Positions 28,938-38,167 of a stretch of 64,000 bases of DNA are shown piece by piece. Where the stretch lies: positions 2,542,001 through 2,606,000 of the forward strand of contig NZ_QGMP01000001.1 in NCBI RefSeq assembly GCF_003259185.1, written 5' to 3'. A model generated the notes under the pieces. The model searched no databases and was not told the origin of the DNA. It was given only the letters and a program-made list of their open reading frames with translations. Position 1 is the first letter of the stretch. Each line of letters begins with the position of its first letter. Source of the DNA: Isoalcanivorax indicus (GTDB taxonomy: Bacteria; Pseudomonadota; Gammaproteobacteria; Pseudomonadales; Alcanivoracaceae). Made by a program: the position numbers and the translations under genes.

Positions 28938-29543
28938 ATGCGCCGCTGGCTGAGCCGCTACTGGCATGTTTTCCGCAGCCCGAGCCTGCATTTTTCCCTG
29001 GGCTTTCTGGTGCTGGGCGGCTTCGTTGCCGGGATCATTTTCTGGGGCGGCTTCAACACGGCCATGGAATACACCAACACCGAATCCTTCTGCATCAGTT
29101 GCCACGAAATGCAGGACAACGTGTACGCGGAACTCAAGTACACGGTGCACTACCACAATCGTTCCGGCGTGCGCGCCACCTGCTCCGACTGCCATGTGCC
29201 GCACGAGTGGGGCAACAAGATGGGCCGCAAGATGGAAGCCTCGAAAGAAGTCTGGGGCAAGATTTTCGGCACCATCAATACGCCGGAGAAGTTCGCCGAC
29301 AAGCGCCTGGAAATGGCGGAACGGGAGTGGCGGCGCCTGAAGGCCAACGACTCGCTGGAATGCCGCAACTGCCATGAATTCGAGTACATGGATTTCAGTC
29401 GCCAGACGCCGGTGGCCCAGCGCATGCACGAGAAAGCCTTCAGTGGCGAGATCGAGGCCACCTGCATTGATTGCCACAAGGGGATCGCCCACCGCTTGCC
29501 CGACATGAGCAATGTCCCTCTGTGGCCGGAGACAACGCCCTAG
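28938..29543 (+). CDS. napC: Tetraheme quinol dehydrogenase NapC
   Basis: 201 aa. One N-terminal membrane anchor (about 18-40) and four CxxCH sites (CISCH, CSDCH, CRNCH, CIDCH) as in the NapC/NirT family. It oxidises membrane quinol and reduces NapB. It follows napB by 42 bp and ends in the hexamer repeat shared with the convergent mtfA. Confidence 0.95.
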   Translation: MRRWLSRYWHVFRSPSLHFSLGFLVLGGFVAGIIFWGGFNTAMEYTNTESFCISCHEMQDNVYAELKYTVHYHNRSGVRATCSDCHVPHEWGNKMGRKMEASKEVWGKIFGTINTPEKFADKRLEMAEREWRRLKANDSLECRNCHEFEYMDFSRQTPVAQRMHEKAFSGEIEATCIDCHKGIAHRLPDMSNVPLWPETTP

Positions 29544-29576
29544 ACCTGGACCTGGATCTAGACCTGGGCCTGGGCC
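29541..29576. repeat. Degenerate hexanucleotide repeat between napC and mtfA
   Basis: Six units of the form TRGRYC (TAGACC, TGGACC, TGGATC, TAGACC, TGGGCC, TGGGCC) run through the napC stop codon and the mtfA stop codon. In mtfA they encode the terminal Ala-Gln-Ala-Gln-Val. It is a short minisatellite, so the length of the mtfA tail may vary between strains. Confidence 0.7.
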
Positions 29577-30355
29577 TCGCCCCGCCCCCAGGCCTGCAAC
29601 GGGTCCTGCCGATAGAACAGCGCCAGCTGCGCATAAACGTCCGGCCAGTGGCTGGCCAGGTGCCCGGGAGCATCAAAGAAACATTCCGACAGCACGGCAA
29701 AGAACTCGCCGGCATCCTCCAGCCCATAGGGGTCCAGCGGCAAGGGGGTACCGCTGGCCTCGGCACGCTCCAGTTCATTCCAGGCGGTCTGCATGACATC
29801 GTGCCAGCGCTTCGGGTCCATACCGCGATGCAGCGGCGGCGCGCCATTGGCACCGCCGGGGCCGCACATGTCGAGCTTGTGGGCCATTTCGTGAATCACC
29901 ACGTTGTAGCCCGCGTTGTCCGGCTCGTCGCTGGCCAGCACGTCTTCCCATGACAGGATCACCGGCCCTTGCATCCAGGCTTCACCGGTCAGGGGTGCAT
30001 CACTGACATGCACCACCCCCGTCTCATCCTGCCAGTCATGGCCGGGAATGAAGGCGCCCTCGTACAACACCACAGCATTCCAGTCGCGATACCAGTGCAA
30101 GCCCAGCTCCAGCACCGGCACCACCGCCAGGGCGGCCACATGCATGCGCATGCCCTCGGTGACGGCAAACCCCGCGCCCCCCAGCATGTGCTTGCGCACC
30201 ATGAAGCGCTGCGCCATGGCCCCTATTCTTGCCCGCTGCGCCTCACCATAACGCTGCAGCCAGGCCATCTGCGGGACCTGCCTCTGCCATAGCGCCTCCA
30301 GCCCGCGTTGGCGGATACGGCGCTGATCGTGCCACTCGCGGATACGTCCGATCAT
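29558..30355 (-). CDS. mtfA: MtfA-type zinc peptidase
   Basis: 265 aa, the family's usual length. HEMAHKLD gives the HExxH zinc motif, with a downstream Glu in GEFFAVLSECFFD as the likely third ligand. E. coli MtfA is an aminopeptidase/protease that binds the repressor Mlc and so affects ptsG; other roles are likely in bacteria lacking that system. Convergent with napC. Its last residues fall inside a hexamer repeat. Confidence 0.88.
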   Translation of the reverse strand: MIGRIREWHDQRRIRQRGLEALWQRQVPQMAWLQRYGEAQRARIGAMAQRFMVRKHMLGGAGFAVTEGMRMHVAALAVVPVLELGLHWYRDWNAVVLYEGAFIPGHDWQDETGVVHVSDAPLTGEAWMQGPVILSWEDVLASDEPDNAGYNVVIHEMAHKLDMCGPGGANGAPPLHRGMDPKRWHDVMQTAWNELERAEASGTPLPLDPYGLEDAGEFFAVLSECFFDAPGHLASHWPDVYAQLALFYRQDPLQAWGRGEAQAQV

Positions 30356-30446
30356 GTTGCCTCGCCCGGCGCTGACGGCATCTTGCCCCAGCGGTCTGCT
30401 ACACTCGAAGCATCAGTATAGAGGTTAATCCAACGGGAGAGATTGC

Positions 30447-30998
30447 ATGGCATTGACGCCCTCCACCATGGTCGAACTGGGCCGCCCGCTACCCGCCTTC
30501 CGCCTGCCCGACGCGCGCGGCACCCTGTTCGACTCCGCCGACCTGGCCGATGCGCCAGTGCTGGTCGCCTTCATCTGCAACCATTGCCCTTACGTCAAAC
30601 ACATCGCCACGGTCTTTTCGGCCCTGGCGCGCGAGCTCACCGAGCAGGGGTTGGCCGTGGTGGCCATCAACAGCAATGACTGGGACAAGCACCCCGACGA
30701 CGCCCCGGAAAAGATGCGCGCAGAAATCCTGGCACGCGATTATGTGTTCCCGTATCTGGCCGATGCCGAACAGGATGTCGCCCGCGCCTTCGATGCGGCC
30801 TGCACCCCGGATTTCTTTCTCTACGACAAGGGGCACCGGCTGGTCTGGCGTGGCCAGTTCGATGACAGCCGCCCGGGCAACGAGATACCGGTAACCGGCA
30901 AGGATCTGCGCGATGCGGCCAGGGCCGTGCTCGCCGGGCGCGCGCCGGAGGGCGAGCAGCAGCCCTCTATCGGCTGCAATATCAAATGGCGCGTCTGA
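30447..30998 (+). CDS. Thioredoxin-like (AhpC/TSA-fold) protein
   Basis: 183 aa. Thioredoxin-fold protein with FICNHCPYVKH (CxxC-type active site, residues about 45-48), INSNDWDKHPDD and a conserved tail PSIGCNIKW. No signal peptide, so cytoplasmic. The family is widespread in proteobacteria, annotated as thioredoxin family or redoxin-domain proteins; its partner is unknown. Confidence 0.82.
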   Translation: MALTPSTMVELGRPLPAFRLPDARGTLFDSADLADAPVLVAFICNHCPYVKHIATVFSALARELTEQGLAVVAINSNDWDKHPDDAPEKMRAEILARDYVFPYLADAEQDVARAFDAACTPDFFLYDKGHRLVWRGQFDDSRPGNEIPVTGKDLRDAARAVLAGRAPEGEQQPSIGCNIKWRV

Positions 30999-31060
30999 AT
31001 CGTGCAAATACCGTGGAACCCGCGCCTTGCCGTGCCACTCACAGGAGCATGCTGAAACTG

Positions 31061-31070
31061 TAACGCGTTA
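31061..31070. promoter_or_regulatory. Palindrome upstream of the RND operon
   Basis: TAACGCGTTA, a perfect 10-bp palindrome, 40 bp before the efflux operon start codon. It may be an operator for a regulator encoded elsewhere. It is short and could be chance. Confidence 0.3.
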
Positions 31071-31109
31071 TCATTACGCTCCCTCCCCATCCTCTTTTCG
31101 GAGACAGGC

Positions 31110-32201
31110 ATGAAGAAGCAAGCGGGTATCGCCACACTGGTGCTGCTGTGCGGCGGCATTGGCGCATATCTGCTCAGCCCGGCGGGTCGTGAAGAGGCCC
31201 CGGCAGGCGCCCGGCCGCATACGCCGGTGAACGTGGCAGAGCCGCGCGTCGGCCAGGTTCGCGATCGCGTCAGTGCGGTGGCAACGACAGCCGCCCGGGA
31301 CGCGATCGACATCACCAGCGAAGTGGACGGGCGCGTGTTGCGGCTGCATTTCCGGGAAGGTCAGCGGGTCGAGGCCGGGCAACCGCTGGTCGAACTGGAT
31401 GACCGCCAGGCACGCGCCGACCTGCGCGCGGCCGAAGCGCAGTTGCGCGACGCCAGAGCCAAATCAGATCGCGCCACCCGATTACCCAGCCAGAGCATTT
31501 CCCGCGCAGATGTGGAAGAGCTGCAAGCCGCCAGAGAGGTCGCCGAGGCGCGACTGCTGTCAGCCCGCACCGTGCTCGACAACCACACCATTATCGCGCC
31601 GTTTGAAGGGGCCCTGGGCCTGCGCTATATCAGCCAGGGCGCCTTCGTCCGCGCTGGCGACCGGATCACTACTCTGGACAGCATTTCTCCCATCGAAGTG
31701 GTGTTTTCAGTGCCCGAGCGTTACCTGGCCGAGCTGGAAGCCGGCCAGAGCGTCACCGCGCTCAACGATGCCTTTCCGGGGCACGAGTTCAATGGCACCG
31801 TCACCGAACTGGGCACACGGGTGGACCCGATCAGCCGCTCACTGCAGGTCAAGGCGGCACTGGATAACGAGGAGGGCCGTCTGCGCCCGGGGCAGTTCAT
31901 GTCGGTGGTGCTGACCTTCCGCGAGCGCGACGCCCTGCTGGTGCCCGAGGAAGCGCTGATGAGCCAGGGCTCCGAGCAGTATGTGTTTGTCGTGGTCGAG
32001 GACAACGAAGTCGAACGCCGCAGCCTGCGCCTTGGGCAGCGTCTGGTTGGCGAAGCGGAAGTGCTGGAAGGTCTGGCCGAAGGTGAGCGTGTTGTGATTA
32101 CCGGGCAGACGCGCCTGAGCGCCGGTGACCGGGTTAACGTGCTGGACGACCCGGATGCCCGCGTCTCGGTACGCGCCAGCCAGCAGGGCCACCGCCAATG
32201 A
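31110..32201 (+). CDS. RND efflux periplasmic adaptor protein
   Basis: 363 aa. N-terminal signal/anchor (about 5-24), barrel-sandwich lipoyl half-motif (SEVDGRVLRLHFREGQRVEAGQPL), a short coiled-coil hairpin (about 95-150) and a beta-barrel with GTVTELGTRVDPISRSL. It links an inner-membrane RND pump to an outer-membrane channel. Its stop overlaps the pump's ATG by 4 bp. No outer-membrane factor gene is present here, so TolC or another porin must serve. The MexC/VexAB-like substrate range is unknown. Confidence 0.93.
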   Translation: MKKQAGIATLVLLCGGIGAYLLSPAGREEAPAGARPHTPVNVAEPRVGQVRDRVSAVATTAARDAIDITSEVDGRVLRLHFREGQRVEAGQPLVELDDRQARADLRAAEAQLRDARAKSDRATRLPSQSISRADVEELQAAREVAEARLLSARTVLDNHTIIAPFEGALGLRYISQGAFVRAGDRITTLDSISPIEVVFSVPERYLAELEAGQSVTALNDAFPGHEFNGTVTELGTRVDPISRSLQVKAALDNEEGRLRPGQFMSVVLTFRERDALLVPEEALMSQGSEQYVFVVVEDNEVERRSLRLGQRLVGEAEVLEGLAEGERVVITGQTRLSAGDRVNVLDDPDARVSVRASQQGHRQ

Positions 32202-35200
32202 TCCTGTCGGATACCTCGATTAAACGGCCCGTCTTCGCGACGGTCCTCAGCCTGCTGATTGTTGTCTTCGGTATCGCCGCTGCCCTGCAGCTGCCGATCA
32301 GGGAATACCCGGACATCGATCCCCCCGAGGTCTCCATTGCCACCAGTTACGAGGGCGCGGCCCCCGAGGTCATCGATTCACAGATTACCCAGCTGATCGA
32401 GGGCGCCATCAGCTCTGTCGACGGCATCCGCTCCATGGAGTCCCGCAGCCGCATCGGCTCAAGTCGCACCACGGTGGAATTCGAGCCCGACCGCGACGTG
32501 GACAATGCCGCCAACGATATCCGTGACGCCATCGCCAACATCCTCGACCGGCTGCCGGATGAAGCCGACCCGCCGATTGTGGCCAAGGCGAACGCGGACG
32601 CCCGCCCCATGATGTGGGTCACCATGGCCAGCGACCGCATGAGCCCGGACCAGTTGACCGATTATGCAGAGCGCAATCTGGTTGACCGCCTGTCGGTGCT
32701 GTCAGGCGTTGCGGAGGTCATGATCGGCGGCCAGCGCCGCTTTGCCATGCGTGTCTGGCTGGACCCGGATCGCATGGCCAGCCGTCAGGTCACCGTGCCG
32801 GACATCGAAAATGCGCTGCGGGCCAACAACATCGAACTGCCAGCCGGTCGCGTGGAATCCACCAGCCGCGAGCTGTCAGTGCGCGCGGACAACCGCCTTC
32901 AGGACCCGGCCGATTTTGCCCGCATCACCATCCGCCGCGAAGGGGATTACCCGATTCGCATCGGCGACGTCGCCCGGGTCGAGCGTGGCGTGGAAGATGA
33001 TCGCAGCCGCCTCTCCACCAACGGCCAGCAAGCCATTGGCCTGGGCATCATCCGTCAGTCGCAATCCAATGTGGTGGCGATTTCGGATCTGGTGCAAGCC
33101 GAACTGGACGCCATTCGCGAAAACCTGCCCGCCGGTATCTCACTGGCGGTGAACTACGATGAATCCATCTTCATTCGTGCCTCGATCCGCGAGGTCCTGA
33201 TTACCCTGGCGATTGCGATGTCACTGGTGATTCTGGTGATTTTCGTCTTCCTGCGTTCCGTCCGCGCCACCCTGATCCCGGCCGTGACCATCCCGGTATC
33301 CGTGATCGGCGCCTTCATCGCCCTGGGCATGTTCGACTTCTCGATCAACGTCTTGACACTGCTGGCGCTGATTCTGGCCATCGGCCTGGTGGTGGATGAT
33401 GCCATCGTCATGCTGGAGAACATCCAGCGGCGCATCGACGACGGCGAGCCTCCGCTGGTGGCCGCCTATCGCGGCGCCCGGCAGGTCGCCTTTGCCGTGG
33501 TCGCCACCACCCTGACGCTGGTGGCGGTGTTCGTGCCGCTGTCGTTCATGGGCGGCAACATCGGGCGGCTGTTTACCGAATTCGGTTTTACTCTGGCCGC
33601 TGCCGTGATCGTGTCCAGCTTTGTCGCCCTGACCCTGGCACCGATGCTGTGCTCCAAATGGCTGCATCCGGCCAAGGATGACGAGGGCAAGCATTCGGCG
33701 CTGTGGGAATGGACCGAACGGGGCTTCGAGAAACTCAACAGCAGTTACCGCACCCTGCTCCTGAAAGCGCTGGGCGCACCGCTGATCGTGCTTGCCGTGG
33801 GGATGACCGGTATTTTCATGGCCGTCGCCATTTTCCCGCAGTTGCCGCAGGAACTGGCGCCGATCGAGGATCGCGGCGTGTTTATTGTGCCCAGCCGCGC
33901 ACCGGAAGGCGCCAGCATTGATTACACCGACCACCATACGCGCAAGCTGCAAGACATCCTGCAACCCCTGGTGGACAACGGCGAGGCCCAGCGCGTGCTG
34001 TCCATCGTCGGCTTCCGCGGCGAAGTCGAGCGCGGCTTCACCATTGTCCGCCTCAAGCCCTGGGGTGAGCGGGACCGTTCCCAGCAGCAGATTGTCGCGG
34101 AAATCATGCCGCAACTGCCGCAGGTACCCGGCCTGCGTTCCTTTGCAGTGAACCCGCCCGGCCTCGGCCAGAGCGGCTTCAACGAAGCCCTGCAATTTGT
34201 GATTGGCGGCCCGGACTATGAGTCTGTGGAGGAATGGGCACGCATCATGCTGGCGCGCGCCGAAGCCAACCCCAACCTGTTGCGTCCCGACATCAACTAT
34301 GAAGTCACGCAGCCGCAACTGGGGGTCGACATGAACCGCGATCGCGCCGCTGACCTGTCGATCAACGCCAGCGATGTCGGCACGACCCTGCAATCCATGG
34401 TCGCCTCACGGGTGGTGACCCGTTATCAGGATCGCGGCCGGGAATATGACGTGGTGGTCCAGGCCGAGGAAGGCAAACGCGCCACACCCGGCAACCTGCA
34501 CAACTATTTCCTGCGCACCGGCGCCGGGGATCTGGTACCCCTGAGCGCCGTTGCCGAGTTGCGCGAGTTCGGTGCCGCCCCGGAGCTGCGCCGCGTGGAC
34601 CGCCTGCCTGCGATTACCCTGAGCGCCACATTGGGTGAAGGCTATGACATGGGGGCGGCTCTGGCCTACCTGAACGCTGAAGCCCGCGAGCACCTGCCAG
34701 GCGATGCACGTATCAGCTACCGCGGCGTCAGCCGGGAGTTCGTGGAAACCTCATCGGCCATCTATATCACCTTCGGCCTCGCCTTCCTGATCGTGTTCCT
34801 GGTGCTCGCGGCCCAGTTCGAGAGCTGGATACATCCGATGATCATCATGCTGTCGGTGCCGCTGGCGATCACCGGCGCCCTGCTGGCGCTGTACTTCTCC
34901 GGTATTTCGCTGAATATCTACAGCCAGATCGGGATGATCATGCTGTTGGGGCTGATGGCCAAGAACGGCATTCTGATCGTCGAGTTCGCCAACCAGATGC
35001 GCGATCAGGGCCTTGCTGTGCGCGAGGCCATCATCGAAGGCGCCACCCTGCGCTTCCGGCCGGTGCTGATGACCACCATCTCCACCATCTTCGGCGCCAT
35101 CCCGCTGGTGCTGGCCACCGGCGCTGGCGCCGAAAGCCGTGCCGCCATCGGCACCGTAATCCTTGGCGGACTGCTGTTTGCCACCGTGCTGACACTGTTC

Positions 35201-35341
35201 ATCATTCCGGTGCTGTACAACCTGCTGGCCCGATTTGCCGGGTCCGTCAACAAGGTCAGCCTGCAGCTGGAAGCGCAGACAGCGCACCACGAAGCCCGTG
35301 CCGGTGGGGGTGCAGCAGGGGTCAATCGCAAGGCGCCCTGA
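32198..35341 (+). CDS. RND efflux pump inner-membrane subunit (HAE1-like)
   Basis: 1047 aa, full length. Twelve membrane helices in the RND pattern, with two large periplasmic loops. Helix 4 carries GLVVDDAIVMLENI, the proton-relay acidic pair typical of AcrB-type pumps. Sequence features resemble the subfamily paired with short adaptor proteins (MexK/VexF-like), but substrate is not predictable. It forms a two-gene operon with the adaptor and is convergent with the deacetylase-caspase gene, 22 bp away. Confidence 0.93.
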   Translation: MILSDTSIKRPVFATVLSLLIVVFGIAAALQLPIREYPDIDPPEVSIATSYEGAAPEVIDSQITQLIEGAISSVDGIRSMESRSRIGSSRTTVEFEPDRDVDNAANDIRDAIANILDRLPDEADPPIVAKANADARPMMWVTMASDRMSPDQLTDYAERNLVDRLSVLSGVAEVMIGGQRRFAMRVWLDPDRMASRQVTVPDIENALRANNIELPAGRVESTSRELSVRADNRLQDPADFARITIRREGDYPIRIGDVARVERGVEDDRSRLSTNGQQAIGLGIIRQSQSNVVAISDLVQAELDAIRENLPAGISLAVNYDESIFIRASIREVLITLAIAMSLVILVIFVFLRSVRATLIPAVTIPVSVIGAFIALGMFDFSINVLTLLALILAIGLVVDDAIVMLENIQRRIDDGEPPLVAAYRGARQVAFAVVATTLTLVAVFVPLSFMGGNIGRLFTEFGFTLAAAVIVSSFVALTLAPMLCSKWLHPAKDDEGKHSALWEWTERGFEKLNSSYRTLLLKALGAPLIVLAVGMTGIFMAVAIFPQLPQELAPIEDRGVFIVPSRAPEGASIDYTDHHTRKLQDILQPLVDNGEAQRVLSIVGFRGEVERGFTIVRLKPWGERDRSQQQIVAEIMPQLPQVPGLRSFAVNPPGLGQSGFNEALQFVIGGPDYESVEEWARIMLARAEANPNLLRPDINYEVTQPQLGVDMNRDRAADLSINASDVGTTLQSMVASRVVTRYQDRGREYDVVVQAEEGKRATPGNLHNYFLRTGAGDLVPLSAVAELREFGAAPELRRVDRLPAITLSATLGEGYDMGAALAYLNAEAREHLPGDARISYRGVSREFVETSSAIYITFGLAFLIVFLVLAAQFESWIHPMIIMLSVPLAITGALLALYFSGISLNIYSQIGMIMLLGLMAKNGILIVEFANQMRDQGLAVREAIIEGATLRFRPVLMTTISTIFGAIPLVLATGAGAESRAAIGTVILGGLLFATVLTLFIIPVLYNLLARFAGSVNKVSLQLEAQTAHHEARAGGGAAGVNRKAP

Positions 35342-35363
35342 ACGGCGCCCTGCAGACATCGAC

Positions 35364-38009
35364 TCAGCTTTCCTGGTCCGCCAGCGCCTCTATGGTCTTG
35401 CGCAGCTCGTCAGCCTTGTCATAGGACGGATACAGGTGCAGGTAGCGCTCATAGTAGGGAATCGCTTCCCGATAGCGCCCGAGCTTGACCATGACATCGC
35501 CCAGATTCAGATACAGAGGAATCCGTCGGGGGGACAATTCCACCGTGCGGAAGTACCACACCAGCGCTTCTTCATACTCGCCGAGGTTGTACAGCACATA
35601 GCCGTAATTGTTGACGATAGTGGGATTGAACGGATTCAGCCGCACCGCCTCTTCCCATTCACGGCGCGCCTCCTCCAGCCGTCCTTCCTGAAAGAACTCC
35701 AGGGCCGAGGCGTTGTAACGTCGCGCTTCGCGAATGCGATCCGCATCTGCGGCGGCATCCGTCGGTGCGACGGCCAGCGCATCCGGGTCCCGCTCCAGCG
35801 CCACCTGCAGATCAAGTCGGCGCCGCATGTCAGATTGCGTATCGCGGCGCAGCGCCTGCATCTGTTGTTCGACCTGCTCGGCTTCCCGCGACAGGGCCTG
35901 GCTCACTTCGGCCACTGCATGGGCTTCCAGGCGAAAAACAAAATCTCCGCCCTGGCTGCCCACCAGATTACCGAACACCGGGGTCTGGCTGGCATAGCTC
36001 GACACCACCGGCGCCAGGTACGTCCCCAGTTCCGAGGCGGTGACATAGCCGTTGTCGTCGGTATCGGCCAACCCCATCAGCCCCTGCAACAACGTCCAGG
36101 TAAAGATCGAATGGCCACCGGGCCCGCCGTCAGCCACTTCTTCATCAGCGCCACCGGCCGTAAGTATCTGCCGCGCACGGCGCTGGGTAATCCGCTCCAG
36201 ATACCCCTGACTCTGGCCTGTCGTCACCCCCGCCCGCGTCAGCGCCAGGCCGCTGTAACAACTGTCCATAACGAAAAACACATGCTTGGCTGGAATCGAC
36301 GCTGAAAAATCATCCAGTTCGCTCATGCTGATGCCACGAATCTGGTAGCGCTGCAGGTCGGCATCTGCCGGAATGATATAGCCCAGCGAGCCGCCATCCG
36401 GCATGGACCGGGTTGTGCCATGTCCGGCGAAAAAAACGAACACCCGGTCGTTTTCACCAACCCGTTCCGGGTCCGACAAGTGATACCCCAGCGCTTCGAT
36501 AATACGCTCCCGGGTCGCCTCAGCATCGTACAACCGAATGATATTCTGCTCAGGAAAGCCGAGCTTGGCGGCCAGCATGTCACCGACCGCACGTGCGTCG
36601 TTGACGGCATACTGCAAGCGCGGCCAGTGCTGATAATCGTTGATGCCGATGACCACCGCCCAGCTGTTGGCGTAAAGACGCTCATCGCGCACCGGCAACG
36701 TCAGGGCACCACCGGTGACTTCGTTGAACGGTTGGCCATCAAGAGCCACCACACGATAACCACGCTGGGCCAACGCCGTGAGAATGGTCGGTAACGCCTC
36801 AACGGTCTGGCGATGTATGTCATGAAACAGCAGGATGCCACTACCACGCTGATCAAGGGCCCTCAGCGTGCGGTCAGCGATGGATTCCGGGATCGGATCC
36901 GCCCAGTCCATCGAGTCGATGTTCCACATGATGGAGGCCATGCCCTTGCGGGCGGCCAACGCGTCGAGATCCTTGTCCTTGACGCCGTAGGGCGGCCGGA
37001 ACAGTGTGTTTTCCTCACCACCGATCGCCGAGATCAGCTGATTGGTCTTGCTCAACTCCCGTGCCCGCTCGTCCTCTGACAGGCGCGAAAACGCACGATG
37101 GCTGAAGCTGTGATTGGCCAGCACGTGCCCGTCTTCAACGATACGGCGCGCCGTGGCAGACGCATTCCCCAGAGTCACGACTCCCTCATCACTGACGCTG
37201 CCCAGCTTCTGGCCAAGGGTAAAAAAGTAGGCCGTGGCATCATATTCAGCGAGGATATCCAGAACGCGATTGGTACGCAGGGCATGCGGACCATCATCAA
37301 AGCTGAGCACCACTGTTTTTTCCGGCAACCCACCCCCCCATATGACCTGGGGAGCGCCCTGCACCGGAGCGGGGGAAGCCTCCTGGTCTGCCGCCATGGC
37401 TTCCAGTCGTTGCACCATCACCTCATCAGGCACTGATGCCAGCAGTTCCGGGAACGGATACCGGACGCTGATGGCGGCAATGTAGTGGTCCCAGCTTTCC
37501 CGCGCCCCTTCACCGCGCGTTATCAACTGGCTCATGGCACGGGTGTACTCTTCCCGATAGCTGCCAAGCACGGCGGCAATGCGCTCGTGCAGCTGTCGCA
37601 CCGGGGCCAGCCGGGGGCCATCGCCCACACGGAACTGCTCCAGCGCCAGTAACTCGTCCACCAGCCCGCCCAGTGCCAGCAAATCACCGTCACGCAGATC
37701 ATCGCGGCTGGCAATATGGTCCAGCAACGCCAGTGTCTGGGCGGTCAATCGACTTGACGGCGTCAGGACAGCATCGCGCTGCGCGCGACCGAGACTGGCC
37801 TCGACCAGCTCATGCTGGCGGGAATAATGAAAGCGTGCCACCGCCACAGCGCGCGTCTGTTGCGCCGGCTCCCATGACCCGCGCGCCGCACCATCGGCCA
37901 GAATAATCATCTTGCGATAGGCCGAGATGATGTCATCAAACGGCTCGGCAGCCGCCACCACCGGCACCCCGACCAGCAGGCACACGAGGGCTGTCACCCA
38001 ACGGAACAT
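35364..38009 (-). CDS. Secreted polysaccharide deacetylase-caspase-TPR fusion
   Basis: 881 aa. Signal peptide (about 1-21), a helical region, then a NodB/CE4 deacetylase (about 228-430): SFDDGPH (D238, D239), HSFSH (300-304), RPPYG (338-342), FHDIH (about 395). Next a C14 caspase-like domain (about 448-695): VVIGINDYQ, FAGHG with His530, VMDSCYSG with Cys584. An EF-hand-like loop DTDDNGYVTASE (649-660) lies within it. Three TPRs fill about 765-875. Start ATG at 38009 has GGGGGA upstream; a TTG two codons before is less likely. Divergent from the sortase-substrate operon. Predicted periplasmic or cell-surface; the joint role is unknown. Confidence 0.85.
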   Translation of the reverse strand: MFRWVTALVCLLVGVPVVAAAEPFDDIISAYRKMIILADGAARGSWEPAQQTRAVAVARFHYSRQHELVEASLGRAQRDAVLTPSSRLTAQTLALLDHIASRDDLRDGDLLALGGLVDELLALEQFRVGDGPRLAPVRQLHERIAAVLGSYREEYTRAMSQLITRGEGARESWDHYIAAISVRYPFPELLASVPDEVMVQRLEAMAADQEASPAPVQGAPQVIWGGGLPEKTVVLSFDDGPHALRTNRVLDILAEYDATAYFFTLGQKLGSVSDEGVVTLGNASATARRIVEDGHVLANHSFSHRAFSRLSEDERARELSKTNQLISAIGGEENTLFRPPYGVKDKDLDALAARKGMASIMWNIDSMDWADPIPESIADRTLRALDQRGSGILLFHDIHRQTVEALPTILTALAQRGYRVVALDGQPFNEVTGGALTLPVRDERLYANSWAVVIGINDYQHWPRLQYAVNDARAVGDMLAAKLGFPEQNIIRLYDAEATRERIIEALGYHLSDPERVGENDRVFVFFAGHGTTRSMPDGGSLGYIIPADADLQRYQIRGISMSELDDFSASIPAKHVFFVMDSCYSGLALTRAGVTTGQSQGYLERITQRRARQILTAGGADEEVADGGPGGHSIFTWTLLQGLMGLADTDDNGYVTASELGTYLAPVVSSYASQTPVFGNLVGSQGGDFVFRLEAHAVAEVSQALSREAEQVEQQMQALRRDTQSDMRRRLDLQVALERDPDALAVAPTDAAADADRIREARRYNASALEFFQEGRLEEARREWEEAVRLNPFNPTIVNNYGYVLYNLGEYEEALVWYFRTVELSPRRIPLYLNLGDVMVKLGRYREAIPYYERYLHLYPSYDKADELRKTIEALADQES

Positions 38010-38167
38010 GGTCAATCCCCCAAGACAATCCTGTCGTTCCCCAGCAGGAAGGATAACGGCTGCTTCCCCGGGAAGGAACCGCCCTCACAGAACGCCCACA
38101 TGGCGCACATGCTGCCCCCATGCGCACACCGCAGACTGCACCTTCAACCACTTACCGGGAGACGCCC

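Noticed and set aside
38010-38167. CreB tag in the divergent promoter region
   Set aside because: A TTCAA-like and TTACC-like pair is present near 38140, but spacing is 4 and the match is poor, so I do not report it.
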